This document shows positions 1 to 7,102 of a stretch of 10,726 nucleotides of DNA, in pieces. Within the stretch, counting starts at the first letter, position 1; each line of letters begins with the position of its first letter. The translations under genes and the position numbers were made by a program. The notes under the pieces are model-generated. The model was not told the origin of the DNA and did not search any database. It saw only the letters and a program-made list of their open reading frames with translations. The stretch comes from Gammaproteobacteria bacterium (GTDB taxonomy: Bacteria; Pseudomonadota; Gammaproteobacteria; Granulosicoccales; Granulosicoccaceae), in contig JAHQVR010000277.1 of the NCBI GenBank assembly GCA_019634245.1, positions 1 to 10,726 of the forward strand. Reading direction: 5' to 3'.

Positions 1-1
1 A

Positions 2-682
2 ACGGCGAACCCCATTGAAAGCGCATTGGTATGGCGACAGGCAGATGCGCTCGACGCCTGCGAAGTATCCGTTTTACAAACCACGATAAATAGCGACTTC
101 CTGAACCAGCCAGTCGATCACTTGCTGGAACCTGAGGGCGATGGTGTTCTTCAAGTGGCTGCAGTGGATGCGGGAGAGACCATTGAGCTGTTCTCAGGCG
201 AGGGCTCCTTTTTGTCACTGACAGCCGATGCCACACAGTCGGGCGATAGTGAGTACACATCCGGAATAACGGATTCGACTTCGTTGATTCCTCCTTCTGA
301 ATTATTGGTAGCTGTTGCGGGCGGCGTGTATCCGGCTGTTCAATTCCAATGGAATAAACCACCACGTTTGTCAGCAGAGCTGAAACAAGCGCTTGTGAAC
401 GTCGCTGAAACACCTGAATTGCAATGGGAACCGTTAACACAGGGTATCAATCGCCAAAGTCGAGTGTATCTTTACGCTGGTCACCTTAACGAACTTAATG
501 GCGAATTCACTTCGTATCAGTGTGAGCTATCTGATGATGGGGCATTTGTTTTGCCAGCCTCGGTACAAGCCCTGTATGAGAACGGCTTTGTCGCCAATTT
601 CACCACAGTGGGTCGGCGTACCGTTGATCAGTTTCCGGTAGACACAACAGTGAACCTCGTTGTGTACCTCGATGTAAAGTAG
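2..682 (+). CDS. Unrecognised, probably exported protein (3' part only)
   Basis: I do not recognise the family. The frame is open to the left edge and stops with TAG at 680-682, so about 226 C-terminal codons are visible and the true start is very likely upstream. A TTG at 26 is the first possible in-window start, but nothing favours it. The visible part has no membrane helices. It is rich in alternating hydrophobic and polar stretches, with a Gly/Ser/Thr/Asp-rich acidic section near the middle, a proline-bearing segment (LIPPSELLVAV, then GGVYPAVQFQW) and a C-terminal end rich in Val/Thr (VNLVVYLDVK). This fits an extracytoplasmic beta-sandwich protein or lipoprotein, but that is inference from composition. 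Two Cys are visible, one near the left edge and one in YQCELSDDG. A 154-bp gap separates it from the next gene, so it is probably the last gene of its own transcript. The coding call is solid because of length and codon pattern; the function is unknown. Confidence 0.75.
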   Translation, partial: TANPIESALVWRQADALDACEVSVLQTTINSDFLNQPVDHLLEPEGDGVLQVAAVDAGETIELFSGEGSFLSLTADATQSGDSEYTSGITDSTSLIPPSELLVAVAGGVYPAVQFQWNKPPRLSAELKQALVNVAETPELQWEPLTQGINRQSRVYLYAGHLNELNGEFTSYQCELSDDGAFVLPASVQALYENGFVANFTTVGRRTVDQFPVDTTVNLVVYLDVK

Positions 683-799
683 TCACTGTCGCTGTTCTCG
701 CCACACTAGCCAAACTGTTTGCTCTTACCTGGCCACTCTTAACGGGCTGCGTTCACTTGGTCGTCGTTTGGCAGCGTAGCCTCACCGTAGCGCTTGGCA

Positions 800-805
800 T
801 ACAAT
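800..805 (+). promoter_or_regulatory. Possible -10 element before the acyl-CoA hydrolase gene
   Basis: TACAAT matches five of six bases of the sigma-70 -10 consensus. No good -35 hexamer lies 16-18 bases upstream (the best-placed sequence is TAGCCT-like). Transcription would start near 812, which argues that translation begins at the ATG at 837 rather than the GTG at 813. The rest of the 683-812 gap shows only a weak imperfect stem (GGCTGCG around 745 with CGTAGCC around 776) and no convincing terminator for the preceding gene. Tentative. Confidence 0.3.
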
Positions 806-836
806 AACGGCTGTGAAACATAGCGCTGCGTTGGCA

Positions 837-1823
837 ATGGAAACTGTACTGATTGAGCGGACCGGTAAGGTTGGTTACATTACCCTGAATCGACCGCGGG
901 CTCTCAACTCGCTTACCCTGGATATGATTCGACGTATTCATGCCGGAATTAAAGAGCACGAATCGAACACCGATGTTGAAGTGATTGTTATTCGCACCAA
1001 CGAGAAACGAGCATTTTGTGCCGGTGGGGATATGAAAGCAACGCGCGACATGGCACTTGCTGAGAACTGGCAGGGACTACGAAGCTTTTTCGCAGAAGAG
1101 TACGCACTCAATTTGCACATTAGCGAGTGTGCAAAGCCGTATGTCTCTCTGGTGCCGGGTATTGCCATGGGTGGTGGACTCGGTCTCACTGTGCATGGCT
1201 CGGTCATGGTGGTTTCCGATTCAACCAAGCTGGCTATGCCGGAGACGGCTATCGGATTTTTTCCAGATGTGGGTGGAACCCATTTTCTGTCGCGTTTGCC
1301 CTTTGAAGCAGGGTTGTGGCTTGGTTTCACAGGTGTGCCAATCAGCGGCCAGGAAGCTGTTGCGCTGGGGCTCGCCACGCATTTTATCGACGAGTCCTAT
1401 TGGGACGATCTCTGTGAGCACCTTGAGCAACAGGGTTCTAAGCATTTGAGTGAGAGCTTAAACGCTTGGGCAAGCAGAGTTGAAGACATTACTGCAGGTG
1501 AGAGTAGTGAACGGTATCATTTACGCGCAGCGTGGTTTTCAGCGGACACTGATAGTGAGTTGTTGCGGAATCTTCAGGACGCCGCGGCAGAGAATCAGGA
1601 TGCCGAAAAGCTGTTAAAGCGAATGCATTCCGTTTCACCTTACGCAGTTAGTTATACAAGGAAATTACTGAAAAAAGCTGCGACAATGTCTCTGAAGGAT
1701 TGTCTTGCAATGGAGCTGAAGGCTGCAGATGAGATGGTTCGACACCCTGATTTTATTGAAGGTATTCGCGCTGTGTTAGTGGATAAGGACCAAGCCATTT
1801 GGACATCCAGCTATCCGGCCTAA
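837..1823 (+). CDS. 3-hydroxyisobutyryl-CoA hydrolase-like enzyme (crotonase superfamily)
   Basis: The family hydrolyses 3-hydroxyisobutyryl-CoA to 3-hydroxyisobutyrate and CoA in valine breakdown, in the cytosol. The 328-residue product opens with the crotonase strand and N-terminal signature (VGYITLNRPRALNSL). It then shows the first oxyanion-hole motif (RAFCAGGDMK), the segment FFAEEYALN followed by AKPYVSLVPGIAMGGGLGL, and MPETAIGFFPDVGG. The Glu and Asp of that last motif correspond to the catalytic acid residues of HIBCH proteins. The C-terminal EGIRAVLVDKD is also typical of this branch, not of plain enoyl-CoA hydratases. I chose the ATG at 837 because METVLIERTGKVGYITLNRP aligns with the usual family start. 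An in-frame GTG at 813 would add eight residues, and neither start has a clear Shine-Dalgarno. At 328 residues it is a little short for the family. The HMG-CoA lyase-like gene downstream fits branched-chain amino acid catabolism. Promiscuity toward other 3-hydroxyacyl-CoA esters is possible. Confidence 0.88.
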   Translation: METVLIERTGKVGYITLNRPRALNSLTLDMIRRIHAGIKEHESNTDVEVIVIRTNEKRAFCAGGDMKATRDMALAENWQGLRSFFAEEYALNLHISECAKPYVSLVPGIAMGGGLGLTVHGSVMVVSDSTKLAMPETAIGFFPDVGGTHFLSRLPFEAGLWLGFTGVPISGQEAVALGLATHFIDESYWDDLCEHLEQQGSKHLSESLNAWASRVEDITAGESSERYHLRAAWFSADTDSELLRNLQDAAAENQDAEKLLKRMHSVSPYAVSYTRKLLKKAATMSLKDCLAMELKAADEMVRHPDFIEGIRAVLVDKDQAIWTSSYPA

Positions 1824-1825
1824 GC

Positions 1826-1921
1826 GCTTCATAGCAACAGCGCAATCTTGCAAAAGCGCAAACCGGCATATTCGCAATCCTGCACAACGGCAATCCAGCG
1901 TAACAGCAATCCAGCGAAACT
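1826..1921. repeat. Degenerate tandem array with 8-bp period (about 12 units)
   Basis: Every eighth base from 1826 starts a unit beginning GC. The units begin at 1826, 1834, 1842, 1850, 1858, 1866, 1874, 1882, 1890, 1898, 1906 and 1914. From 1834 on all eleven begin GCA or GCG; examples are GCAATCTT, GCAATCCT and GCAATCCA (twice). Units alternate between GCAATCCN-like and GCAAAACN-like types, giving a 16-bp higher-order period that is clearest at 1874-1921. The array fills almost the whole gap between the two acyl-CoA enzyme genes. The period is not a multiple of three and there is no reading frame through it. Role unknown; slippage-driven expansion followed by drift is the simplest explanation. 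Confidence 0.8.
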
Positions 1922-1941
1922 AATTAGAACGTGGGTATAGA

Positions 1942-2832
1942 ATGCAAAAGCAAGTTGAGCTCATAGAGGTCTCTCCAAGAGACGGTATTCAAAACGAAAA
2001 AACCCTGTTGACATTGGAGGAGAAACTCAAGCTTATTCAGTATGCCGTTGATTCTGGCGCAGCAAGGGTGGAAGTCACCAGCTTTGTGAATCCAAAGCGT
2101 GTGCCGCAAATGGCCGATGCAGATGACATTTGCGATGCCTTGCCAACAGCACCTCAGTGTCAATTCATCGGTCTGGCTTTGAATAAACGCGGGTTCGAGA
2201 GAGCAAGCCATACCAATCTTGATGAAATCAACTTTGTGGTTGTTGCCAGTGACACGTTTAGTCTGAGAAACCAGGGGACTAATACTGCAGATGGCATTAC
2301 GCTTTTTAATAAGCTTGCACTCGATTCAGATGCCACTAAAAAGCTCGGCGTTACCATTGCAGCCTCGTTTGGTTGTCCGTTTGAAGGTGAAATGAGTATC
2401 GATCGTCTATTACACGTAGTCGATGGCTGTATGAAATCAGAACCCTTTGAGCTAGCCCTTGCCGATACCATTGGTGTTGCAACACCTAAGGACATTAAAG
2501 AACGTATTCAGGCAGTAAAACAGCGATTCCCCGATGTGCCAATTCGCTTGCATCTGCACAATACGCGCAATACAGGCATTGCCAATGCATGGGCGGGGTT
2601 AGAAGCCGGTGTTTCCGCACTGGATGCGAGTTTTGGTGGTGTTGGAGGTTGCCCGTTTGCCCCTGCAGCAACAGGCAACATCGCTACTGAAGATTTACTT
2701 TACATGCTTGATCGAGCAGGGGTATCAAGCGGTGTTAATCTTGATACTGCTATTGAAGCGGCGCAATTCGTTGAACAGGTATTGGGTAAAACAGTGCCTG
2801 GAATGGTAATGAAAGCGGGTCGCTTTCCCTAA
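1942..2832 (+). CDS. Hydroxymethylglutaryl-CoA lyase-like protein (HMGL/DRE-TIM family)
   Basis: Typical family members cleave 3-hydroxy-3-methylglutaryl-CoA to acetyl-CoA and acetoacetate, the last step of leucine catabolism, using a divalent metal. The 296-residue product has the family's single TIM barrel and near-standard length. Visible motifs are VSPRDGIQNEK (catalytic Arg13-Asp14), VEVTSFVNPKRVPQMAD (residues 43-59), ASFGCPFEGE (141-150), LADTIGVATP (173-182), metal-ligand histidines in RLHLHN (His204, His206), and GGVGGCPFAPAATGNIATED (232-251). Cys237 in the last motif matches the catalytic cysteine of HMG-CoA lyases. After the histidines the sequence reads HNTRNTGIANAW, where canonical leucine-pathway lyases read HDTYGQALAN. 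It may therefore belong to a paralogous branch with a different acyl-CoA substrate. The ATG at 1942 follows a weak GGGT ribosome-binding site. It follows the hydrolase gene on the same strand by 118 bp, almost all of it the 8-bp array. Confidence 0.87.
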   Translation: MQKQVELIEVSPRDGIQNEKTLLTLEEKLKLIQYAVDSGAARVEVTSFVNPKRVPQMADADDICDALPTAPQCQFIGLALNKRGFERASHTNLDEINFVVVASDTFSLRNQGTNTADGITLFNKLALDSDATKKLGVTIAASFGCPFEGEMSIDRLLHVVDGCMKSEPFELALADTIGVATPKDIKERIQAVKQRFPDVPIRLHLHNTRNTGIANAWAGLEAGVSALDASFGGVGGCPFAPAATGNIATEDLLYMLDRAGVSSGVNLDTAIEAAQFVEQVLGKTVPGMVMKAGRFP

Positions 2833-2868
2833 GGCGTAAGCGGCCCTTACCATAATTTGTAGCCGAGA

Positions 2869-3225
2869 TTATATTCTTGGTTTTTTCGCAGGTTCTCGAT
2901 CTGAGTCACCAGAGTTAGGTTCGCCTTTGGGCTCGATAAGCAACACCTTAACTTCGTTTTCTGCTCTTGGGCGGTGCACTACTCCTTTCGGAACAACAAA
3001 CAGTTCACCGGCTTTAACCGTTCGAGGCGCTTCTCCGTCAATGTCCATTTGCATTTCACCCTCCAGTACGAGGAAGAAGTCGTCTGTGTTGTCGTGTTTG
3101 TGATATGGGAACTCGCCCTTGAACTTTACAACCATTACATCGTTGTCATTGTAGTCGCTCACGACATGCGGGTCCCAGTGGGTATCGAATACGTTCAGTT
3201 TTTCTTCTAAGTTGACAGTTTTCAT
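2869..3225 (-). CDS. Small single-domain cupin protein
   Basis: This is a 118-residue cupin_2-type beta-barrel protein. Cupin motif 1 is GEFPYHKHDNTDDFFLVLEG (residues 37-56), with metal-ligand candidates His42 and His44. The usual Glu ligand position holds Asp (Asp48 or Asp49). Motif 2 is GELFVVPKGVVHRP (residues 73-86), with His84 as the remaining ligand. Such short cupins bind a metal and can act as isomerases, dioxygenases or sensors; the substrate cannot be read from the sequence. The C-terminal 20 residues are charged and probably disordered (EPKGEPNSGDSDREPAKKPRI region). There is no signal peptide, so it is cytosolic. The start ATG (3223-3225 on this strand) follows an AGAGAAAG ribosome-binding site at good spacing. 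It is convergent with the HMG-CoA lyase-like gene, with 36 bp between their stop codons, and divergent from the DUF1800 gene, with 262 bp between starts. A functional link to either is not shown. Confidence 0.88.
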   Translation of the reverse strand: MKTVNLEEKLNVFDTHWDPHVVSDYNDNDVMVVKFKGEFPYHKHDNTDDFFLVLEGEMQMDIDGEAPRTVKAGELFVVPKGVVHRPRAENEVKVLLIEPKGEPNSGDSDREPAKKPRI

Positions 3226-3270
3226 ATTACTTTCTCTAAGAAGTGCTCATCTTGTTCGAAATTTAATGCG

Positions 3271-3282
3271 GTGGTTAACCAC
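3271..3282. promoter_or_regulatory. 12-bp perfect palindrome, candidate operator
   Basis: GTGGTTAACCAC is its own reverse complement. It sits 46 bp upstream of the cupin start on the minus strand and about 206 bp upstream of the DUF1800 start. On the cupin strand it could fall between a weak -35 (AGACAA) and a TTAAAT -10, which would suit repressor binding, but these hexamers are poor. The palindrome is seen directly; the regulatory role is inference. Confidence 0.35.
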
Positions 3283-3380
3283 TATTGTCTTTAAGCCTCA
3301 CACCAATTTTACCTCAATTCATTACAGGGTTCTTTCCTGTGCCGCTCCTTAGATACTGACCGCTTGAAGAAGCTATCAAA

Positions 3381-3410
3381 TTTACACTGCTGTCATTCAG
3401 GTTGTATACA
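3381..3410 (+). promoter_or_regulatory. Putative sigma-70 promoter for the DUF1800-DUF1501 unit
   Basis: TTTACA (3381-3386, five of six matches to the -35 consensus) is followed after 18 bases by TATACA (3405-3410, four of six to the -10). This would give a leader of about 70 nt before the ATG at 3488. Nothing else of note was seen in the 3283-3380 stretch. Pattern match only. Confidence 0.4.
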
Positions 3411-3487
3411 GATGCAGTCGCTGTAACGAGTCTTAACAGGAAACGCCAATGCCTTTCTGTTAATTCAAGCTTTACATGGAAAAGATT

Positions 3488-5491
3488 ATGAAGAGACTAC
3501 ATCGACATCGCGCATTACTACTCATATCCATCTCGGTTCTGATGAGTGCGTGTTCGCAGGAAGGAGTGCCACTGTTTAAAGTGGAAATAGCGGAATCTGA
3601 AGAGGCATCCGCTGAAGTGACAAATGAAGTACCAACTACTGCTATCGCTGAAGGAGAAGCTGAGCAGGCTGTTGGAATTGACTCAGAGGGTAGCGGTCCA
3701 TCTTTGGGTGCTGCCATAGACAGTGCATTAATCGATGAAGCCGCATCTGAAATGCCGCCTGAAACTGACTCAACAAACTCAGAGGAATCGTCTCCAGACG
3801 AATCATCTACTGACGAGTCGTCTACAGAGGAGTCATCTACCACCTCGTCCGAAGAATCAACTGTCGTCGATATGACAATTAATGAAGACTATGTGACTGA
3901 TCTGGATACGGTTGAAGAAGTGTCTCGATTTTTCATGCAAGCCGGCTTTGGCGCGACCATGCCTGATATCGAATCTTGGGTGGGTAAAAACGCCAGTCAA
4001 TGGATGTCTGATCAATTTAGCAAAGGAAGAGGGCGTAGTTACGTAAAGGGGATTGAACTTGCATTCCCGGGCAATCTTACCCCGAGCGGCCGCCCGGCAT
4101 CGCAGTTATTCTGGCAGTCCATGATTAAAGACAATGATCAGTTACGTAACCGTATGGTCTATGCCTTGTCGCAAATTATCGTTGCGTCAGATGTTGATAT
4201 AGGGAAAAACGGTTCTTTCCGTATGGCCTATTACGTGGACTTGCTCGATAAGCATGCCTTTGGCAACTACCGAGATCTGCTGTACGACATTACACACTCG
4301 CCAATGATGGCAAAGTACCTTACCTATTTAAGAAATCGAAAAGCCAATGAGCGTACTGGTCGAGAACCAGATGAAAATTACGCCCGAGAGATTATGCAGT
4401 TGTTCAGCATTGGATTAATTCAATTGAATCTGGATGGTACTCCGAAGCTGGATGCAAATGGCAGCACAATTGAAACGTACACCAACGATGATGTGGTGGG
4501 TTTGTCTCGTGTATTCACTGGTTTGTCATATAACCGTTCGGAATTTTTCTCGAAAAATACCATTCCGGATGAAATGAAAGCTTTAAAAATGTTTGAAGAC
4601 CAGCACTCGGAAAAGGAAAAAGCGTTTCTTGGTACGGTGATACCTGCAGGAACATCAGGTAAGGACAGTATCAACATTGCCATCGATACATTGTTCAACC
4701 ATCCCAATGTGGCGCCATTTATTGCTCGACAGCTCATTCAGCGGTTTACTGAATCAGCGCCATCGCCAGAATACGTGAGGCGCGTTGCGACAGCATTCGA
4801 GTCAGGTACATTTTTATCTGAAGATGGTACGGCGTTTGGCAGTGGCTCACGTGGTGATTTAACAGCAACTATTGCTGCCATTTTGCTCGATGCTTCTGCG
4901 CACATTGAACCGGCGGGCGCTGCTGATTTGACTGCCGGTAAAGTGCGAGAGCCAGTGTTGCGCTTTGTTCAAATGCTTCGTGCATTCGATGCTAAACCGG
5001 TGGACATAATCAGTCTTGAACGATCTCTTTACGATACATCCAGTGCGACAGAAAAGCTCGCTCAGCATCCAATGCGCCCTCGATCGGTGTTTAACTTTTA
5101 TCGTCCAGGCTTTGTAGCACCTAATTCGAATTCAGGAGAGGCTGGTCTTACCACACCGGAATTGCAAATCGTTAATGAAGGCAGTGCACTGGGCTTTTTG
5201 AACTTTATTACCAAGTACGCGGTACAACGTTCCAAAAATCCTGGTTCCGAACCGTCTTTGGTACCTGACTACAACGCGGCCGTACAGTTGGCTAACAACC
5301 CTGAGTCGCTTGTGTCTTATCTCAACACGTTACTGACTGGCGGTGCGCTCAGTGATTTTGATGCAGTTCGAATAGAGGAGATAGTGAACAGTATTGTTAT
5401 AGAAGAAAAGAGTGAACAAAATGATCGATTGTCCCGTGTGTACGCTGCTGTTGTGGCTGTGATGGTAAATAGTGCAAATGCAACGCTTTAG
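3488..5491 (+). CDS. DUF1800 family lipoprotein
   Basis: The product has 667 residues. It starts with a lipoprotein signal peptide: basic residues (MKRLHRHR), a hydrophobic stretch, then the lipobox LMSAC with the lipidated Cys22. The mature protein should be membrane-anchored, on the periplasmic or outer surface. An acidic Ser/Thr/Glu-rich linker of about 110 residues follows, containing pentapeptide repeats of EESS/DESS type. The DUF1800 (PF08811) domain starts near residue 145 (VSRFFMQAGFGA) and runs to the end. It shows RNRMVYALSQIIVAS, YRDLLYDITHSPMMAKYL and the hallmark ENYAREIMQLFSIG. DUF1800 has no established biochemical function, but it is repeatedly found beside DUF1501 genes, as here. 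I prefer the ATG at 3488 to the in-frame ATG at 3476, because GGAAAAG lies just upstream of 3488 and the signal peptide then begins normally. The 135-bp gap to the next gene contains no terminator, so co-transcription is likely. Confidence 0.9.
   Translation: MKRLHRHRALLLISISVLMSACSQEGVPLFKVEIAESEEASAEVTNEVPTTAIAEGEAEQAVGIDSEGSGPSLGAAIDSALIDEAASEMPPETDSTNSEESSPDESSTDESSTEESSTTSSEESTVVDMTINEDYVTDLDTVEEVSRFFMQAGFGATMPDIESWVGKNASQWMSDQFSKGRGRSYVKGIELAFPGNLTPSGRPASQLFWQSMIKDNDQLRNRMVYALSQIIVASDVDIGKNGSFRMAYYVDLLDKHAFGNYRDLLYDITHSPMMAKYLTYLRNRKANERTGREPDENYAREIMQLFSIGLIQLNLDGTPKLDANGSTIETYTNDDVVGLSRVFTGLSYNRSEFFSKNTIPDEMKALKMFEDQHSEKEKAFLGTVIPAGTSGKDSINIAIDTLFNHPNVAPFIARQLIQRFTESAPSPEYVRRVATAFESGTFLSEDGTAFGSGSRGDLTATIAAILLDASAHIEPAGAADLTAGKVREPVLRFVQMLRAFDAKPVDIISLERSLYDTSSATEKLAQHPMRPRSVFNFYRPGFVAPNSNSGEAGLTTPELQIVNEGSALGFLNFITKYAVQRSKNPGSEPSLVPDYNAAVQLANNPESLVSYLNTLLTGGALSDFDAVRIEEIVNSIVIEEKSEQNDRLSRVYAAVVAVMVNSANATL
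3783..3842 (+). repeat. In-frame 15-bp tandem repeat encoding an acidic Ser-rich linker
   Basis: Four successive imperfect 15-bp units encode SEESS, PDESS, TDESS and TEESS, inside a longer Glu/Ser/Thr-rich stretch of the DUF1800 lipoprotein. The core alternates GAATC or GAGTC with TCGTCT or TCATCT, so the copies differ mainly at silent third positions. That indicates selection on the peptide or an old expansion. It probably works as a flexible, negatively charged spacer between the lipid anchor and the folded domain. Confidence 0.75.
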
Positions 5492-5626
5492 TGAATGCAA
5501 GGTATTTCAGTATGCCATACATCGAATAGAAGCAAATTGTAGATAAGAACAGTGGAAGCGATTTGCAGATGTAACTGGCGAATAGCAATCAGCAGTCCCT
5601 ACATTGAAGTTTAAAGAGAAAACAAC

Positions 5627-7089
5627 ATGAAAAATAAAATCAACAATACTCACTGGGCAGAGATTCACTCAACTGAAAGACGACAATTTGTTAAATGTGC
5701 CGCCGCAGCCGGTTTGGTTGGGTCGTCTGCCTTTGTGCACGGCTTTGGTGCCAAAAGTGCCATTGCTGCTGAAACGGGCGGATACAAAGCCTTGGTTTGC
5801 ATCAATTTAAAAGGGGGGATGGACCACGCCGACACCTTGTTTCCGTTTGATCAGAACGAATTCAATCAGATGGCATCGGCCAGGCAGGAGTTGCTTAGAA
5901 GTTATAATTTTGAGAGTGCGGATTCATCCCGAAACCGTCAGAATCTTTTAAGAATCGGGCAAACAGGCCAAACGTTCTCGGGTGGCCGTGCTTTTGCACT
6001 ACCTGCAGAGTTGTCAGAGCTACGCGACATGTTCAACGATGGCGATGCTTCAATTGTCGCTAATGTTGGGCCGCTGATTGAACCAACCAATCGCTTGTCG
6101 ATGGAATCGGGTGGGCTTATTCCAGAGCGCTTGTTTTCACACAACGACCAACAGTCCACGTGGCAATCACTGTCAACAGAAGGCGCAAGGCTTGGATGGG
6201 GGGGGGATTTGTTGAGGCCGCACTGGCGAGTAACCCGACGGCGAATGCGTTGTTTGCCGGTTTAACTGCCTCCGGTACTGATGTTTTTCTTGCCAGCCGC
6301 AGTACACCGCAATTTCGCTTGCCGGTTAGTGGTGGCAAAGATGAAATAGCCATTATTGAGAAACGCTACTTGCTTGGATGGAACAGCCGCTTTGATACAG
6401 CCAGACAACTTTTCCGAGAGTATTTAACCAGTGCAGATCCGTTTGAGAATAATGTCATGAGGCAGGATACGACGCATGCAACGTCAAGCGGTATACAAAA
6501 GCGCGAAGAGTATCAAACCTACCTTGATGCTTCGTCACCACTTCCGACTCCATTTCCACCCACAAGGCTAGGTAGCCAGCTTGCGGCTGTTGCCAGAACC
6601 ATTGGTTTGAGAAATGTTCTGGGTATTCCGAGACAGGTTTTCTATGTCACCCTGGGTGGGTTCGATACGCACTCTTCACAATCTGTCGATCTACCTGAAA
6701 AGCATCGCGAGTTGTCGAGTGCATTAAGCGCATTCAAGCAAGCGATGATTGAAATGAATGCCTGGGATGACGTTACCGCTTTTACCATGTCAGACTTTGG
6801 TCGAACGCTGTCAGACAATGGTAATGGAACCGATCATGGCTGGGGGTCGCATCACTTTGTTGTTGGTGGCGGAATCAATGGTGGACAAATCATTGGTGAT
6901 GTTCCGGAGCCCGAGCCCGATTCACCCCGGTTTACGAAAAAGCGTGCAAGGATGATCCCAACCATATCAGTTGAACAGTATGCCGCAAGTCTGGGGTCGT
7001 GGTTTGGTTTGAACGATGAGGAATTGAATGGTTTGTTTCCCAACCGCGGTCGATTCGATACAGGTGCGGTCACTTTATTCAATGGGTAA
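5627..7089 (+). pseudogene. DUF1501 family Tat-exported protein, frame broken at a G9 tract
   Basis: Two overlapping frames together make one DUF1501 (PF07394) protein. The first (5627-6265) starts at ATG 5627 after AAAGAGAAAA. It has a twin-arginine signal (ERRQFVK at residues 17-23, hydrophobic core, cleavage probably near AIAAET), then the LKGGMDHADTLFP motif and LFSHNDQQSTWQS. The second (used from about 6199 to 7089) continues FVEAALASNPTANALF and ends with the conserved MSDFGRTLSDNGNGTDHGWG, HHFVVGGGINGGQIIGD and LGSWFGL. Homology passes from one frame to the other at nine G (6198-6206). Without correction the first frame stops at 6263-6265, after 212 residues. Adding one G gives GWGGGFVEAAL and 487 codons, a normal family length. 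DUF1501 is related to the alkaline phosphatase/sulfatase fold; its substrate is unknown. It follows the DUF1800 lipoprotein gene, so both products act outside the cytoplasm. Whether this is a mutation, slippage-tolerant expression or a sequencing error cannot be decided here. Confidence 0.85.
6198..6206 (+). other. G9 homopolymer at the DUF1501 frameshift
   Basis: Nine consecutive G follow AT in the codons TGG GGG GGG GAT of the upstream frame. The downstream frame reads ATG GGG GGG GGA TTT across the same bases. Joining the two homologous halves needs a net -1 shift of the reader, or one inserted G. Long G runs are prone to polymerase slippage, RNA polymerase slippage and base-calling error. 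Confidence 0.85.
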
Positions 7090-7102
7090 CGCAATTCGCT
7101 AG

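Noticed and set aside
813..836. GTG start adding eight residues to the crotonase-family protein
   Set aside because: The added residues do not resemble the family N-terminus, no ribosome-binding site is present, and a likely -10 element lies only seven bases upstream.
938..1378. 146-codon minus-strand frame
   Set aside because: It lies entirely antisense to the crotonase-family gene, whose motifs are unambiguous, and has no recognisable domain.
1826..1921. CRISPR-like array
   Set aside because: The units are 8 bp, degenerate and contiguous, with no spacers and no cas genes.
2833..2868. Possible terminator between the convergent HMG-CoA lyase-like and cupin genes (GTAAG with CTTAC)
   Set aside because: The stem is only five base pairs with no T-run on either strand.
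3472..3843. 123-codon minus-strand frame with DSSVDDSS-like repeats
   Set aside because: It is the antisense shadow of the Ser/Glu-rich repeat in the DUF1800 lipoprotein, created by the repetitive codons.
6160..6198. Separate gene starting at ATG 6160 for the C-terminal half of DUF1501
   Set aside because: The first residues of that frame (MAITVNRRRKAWM) do not match the family; homology in this segment is in the upstream frame. The ATG is incidental and a frameshift explains the pair better.
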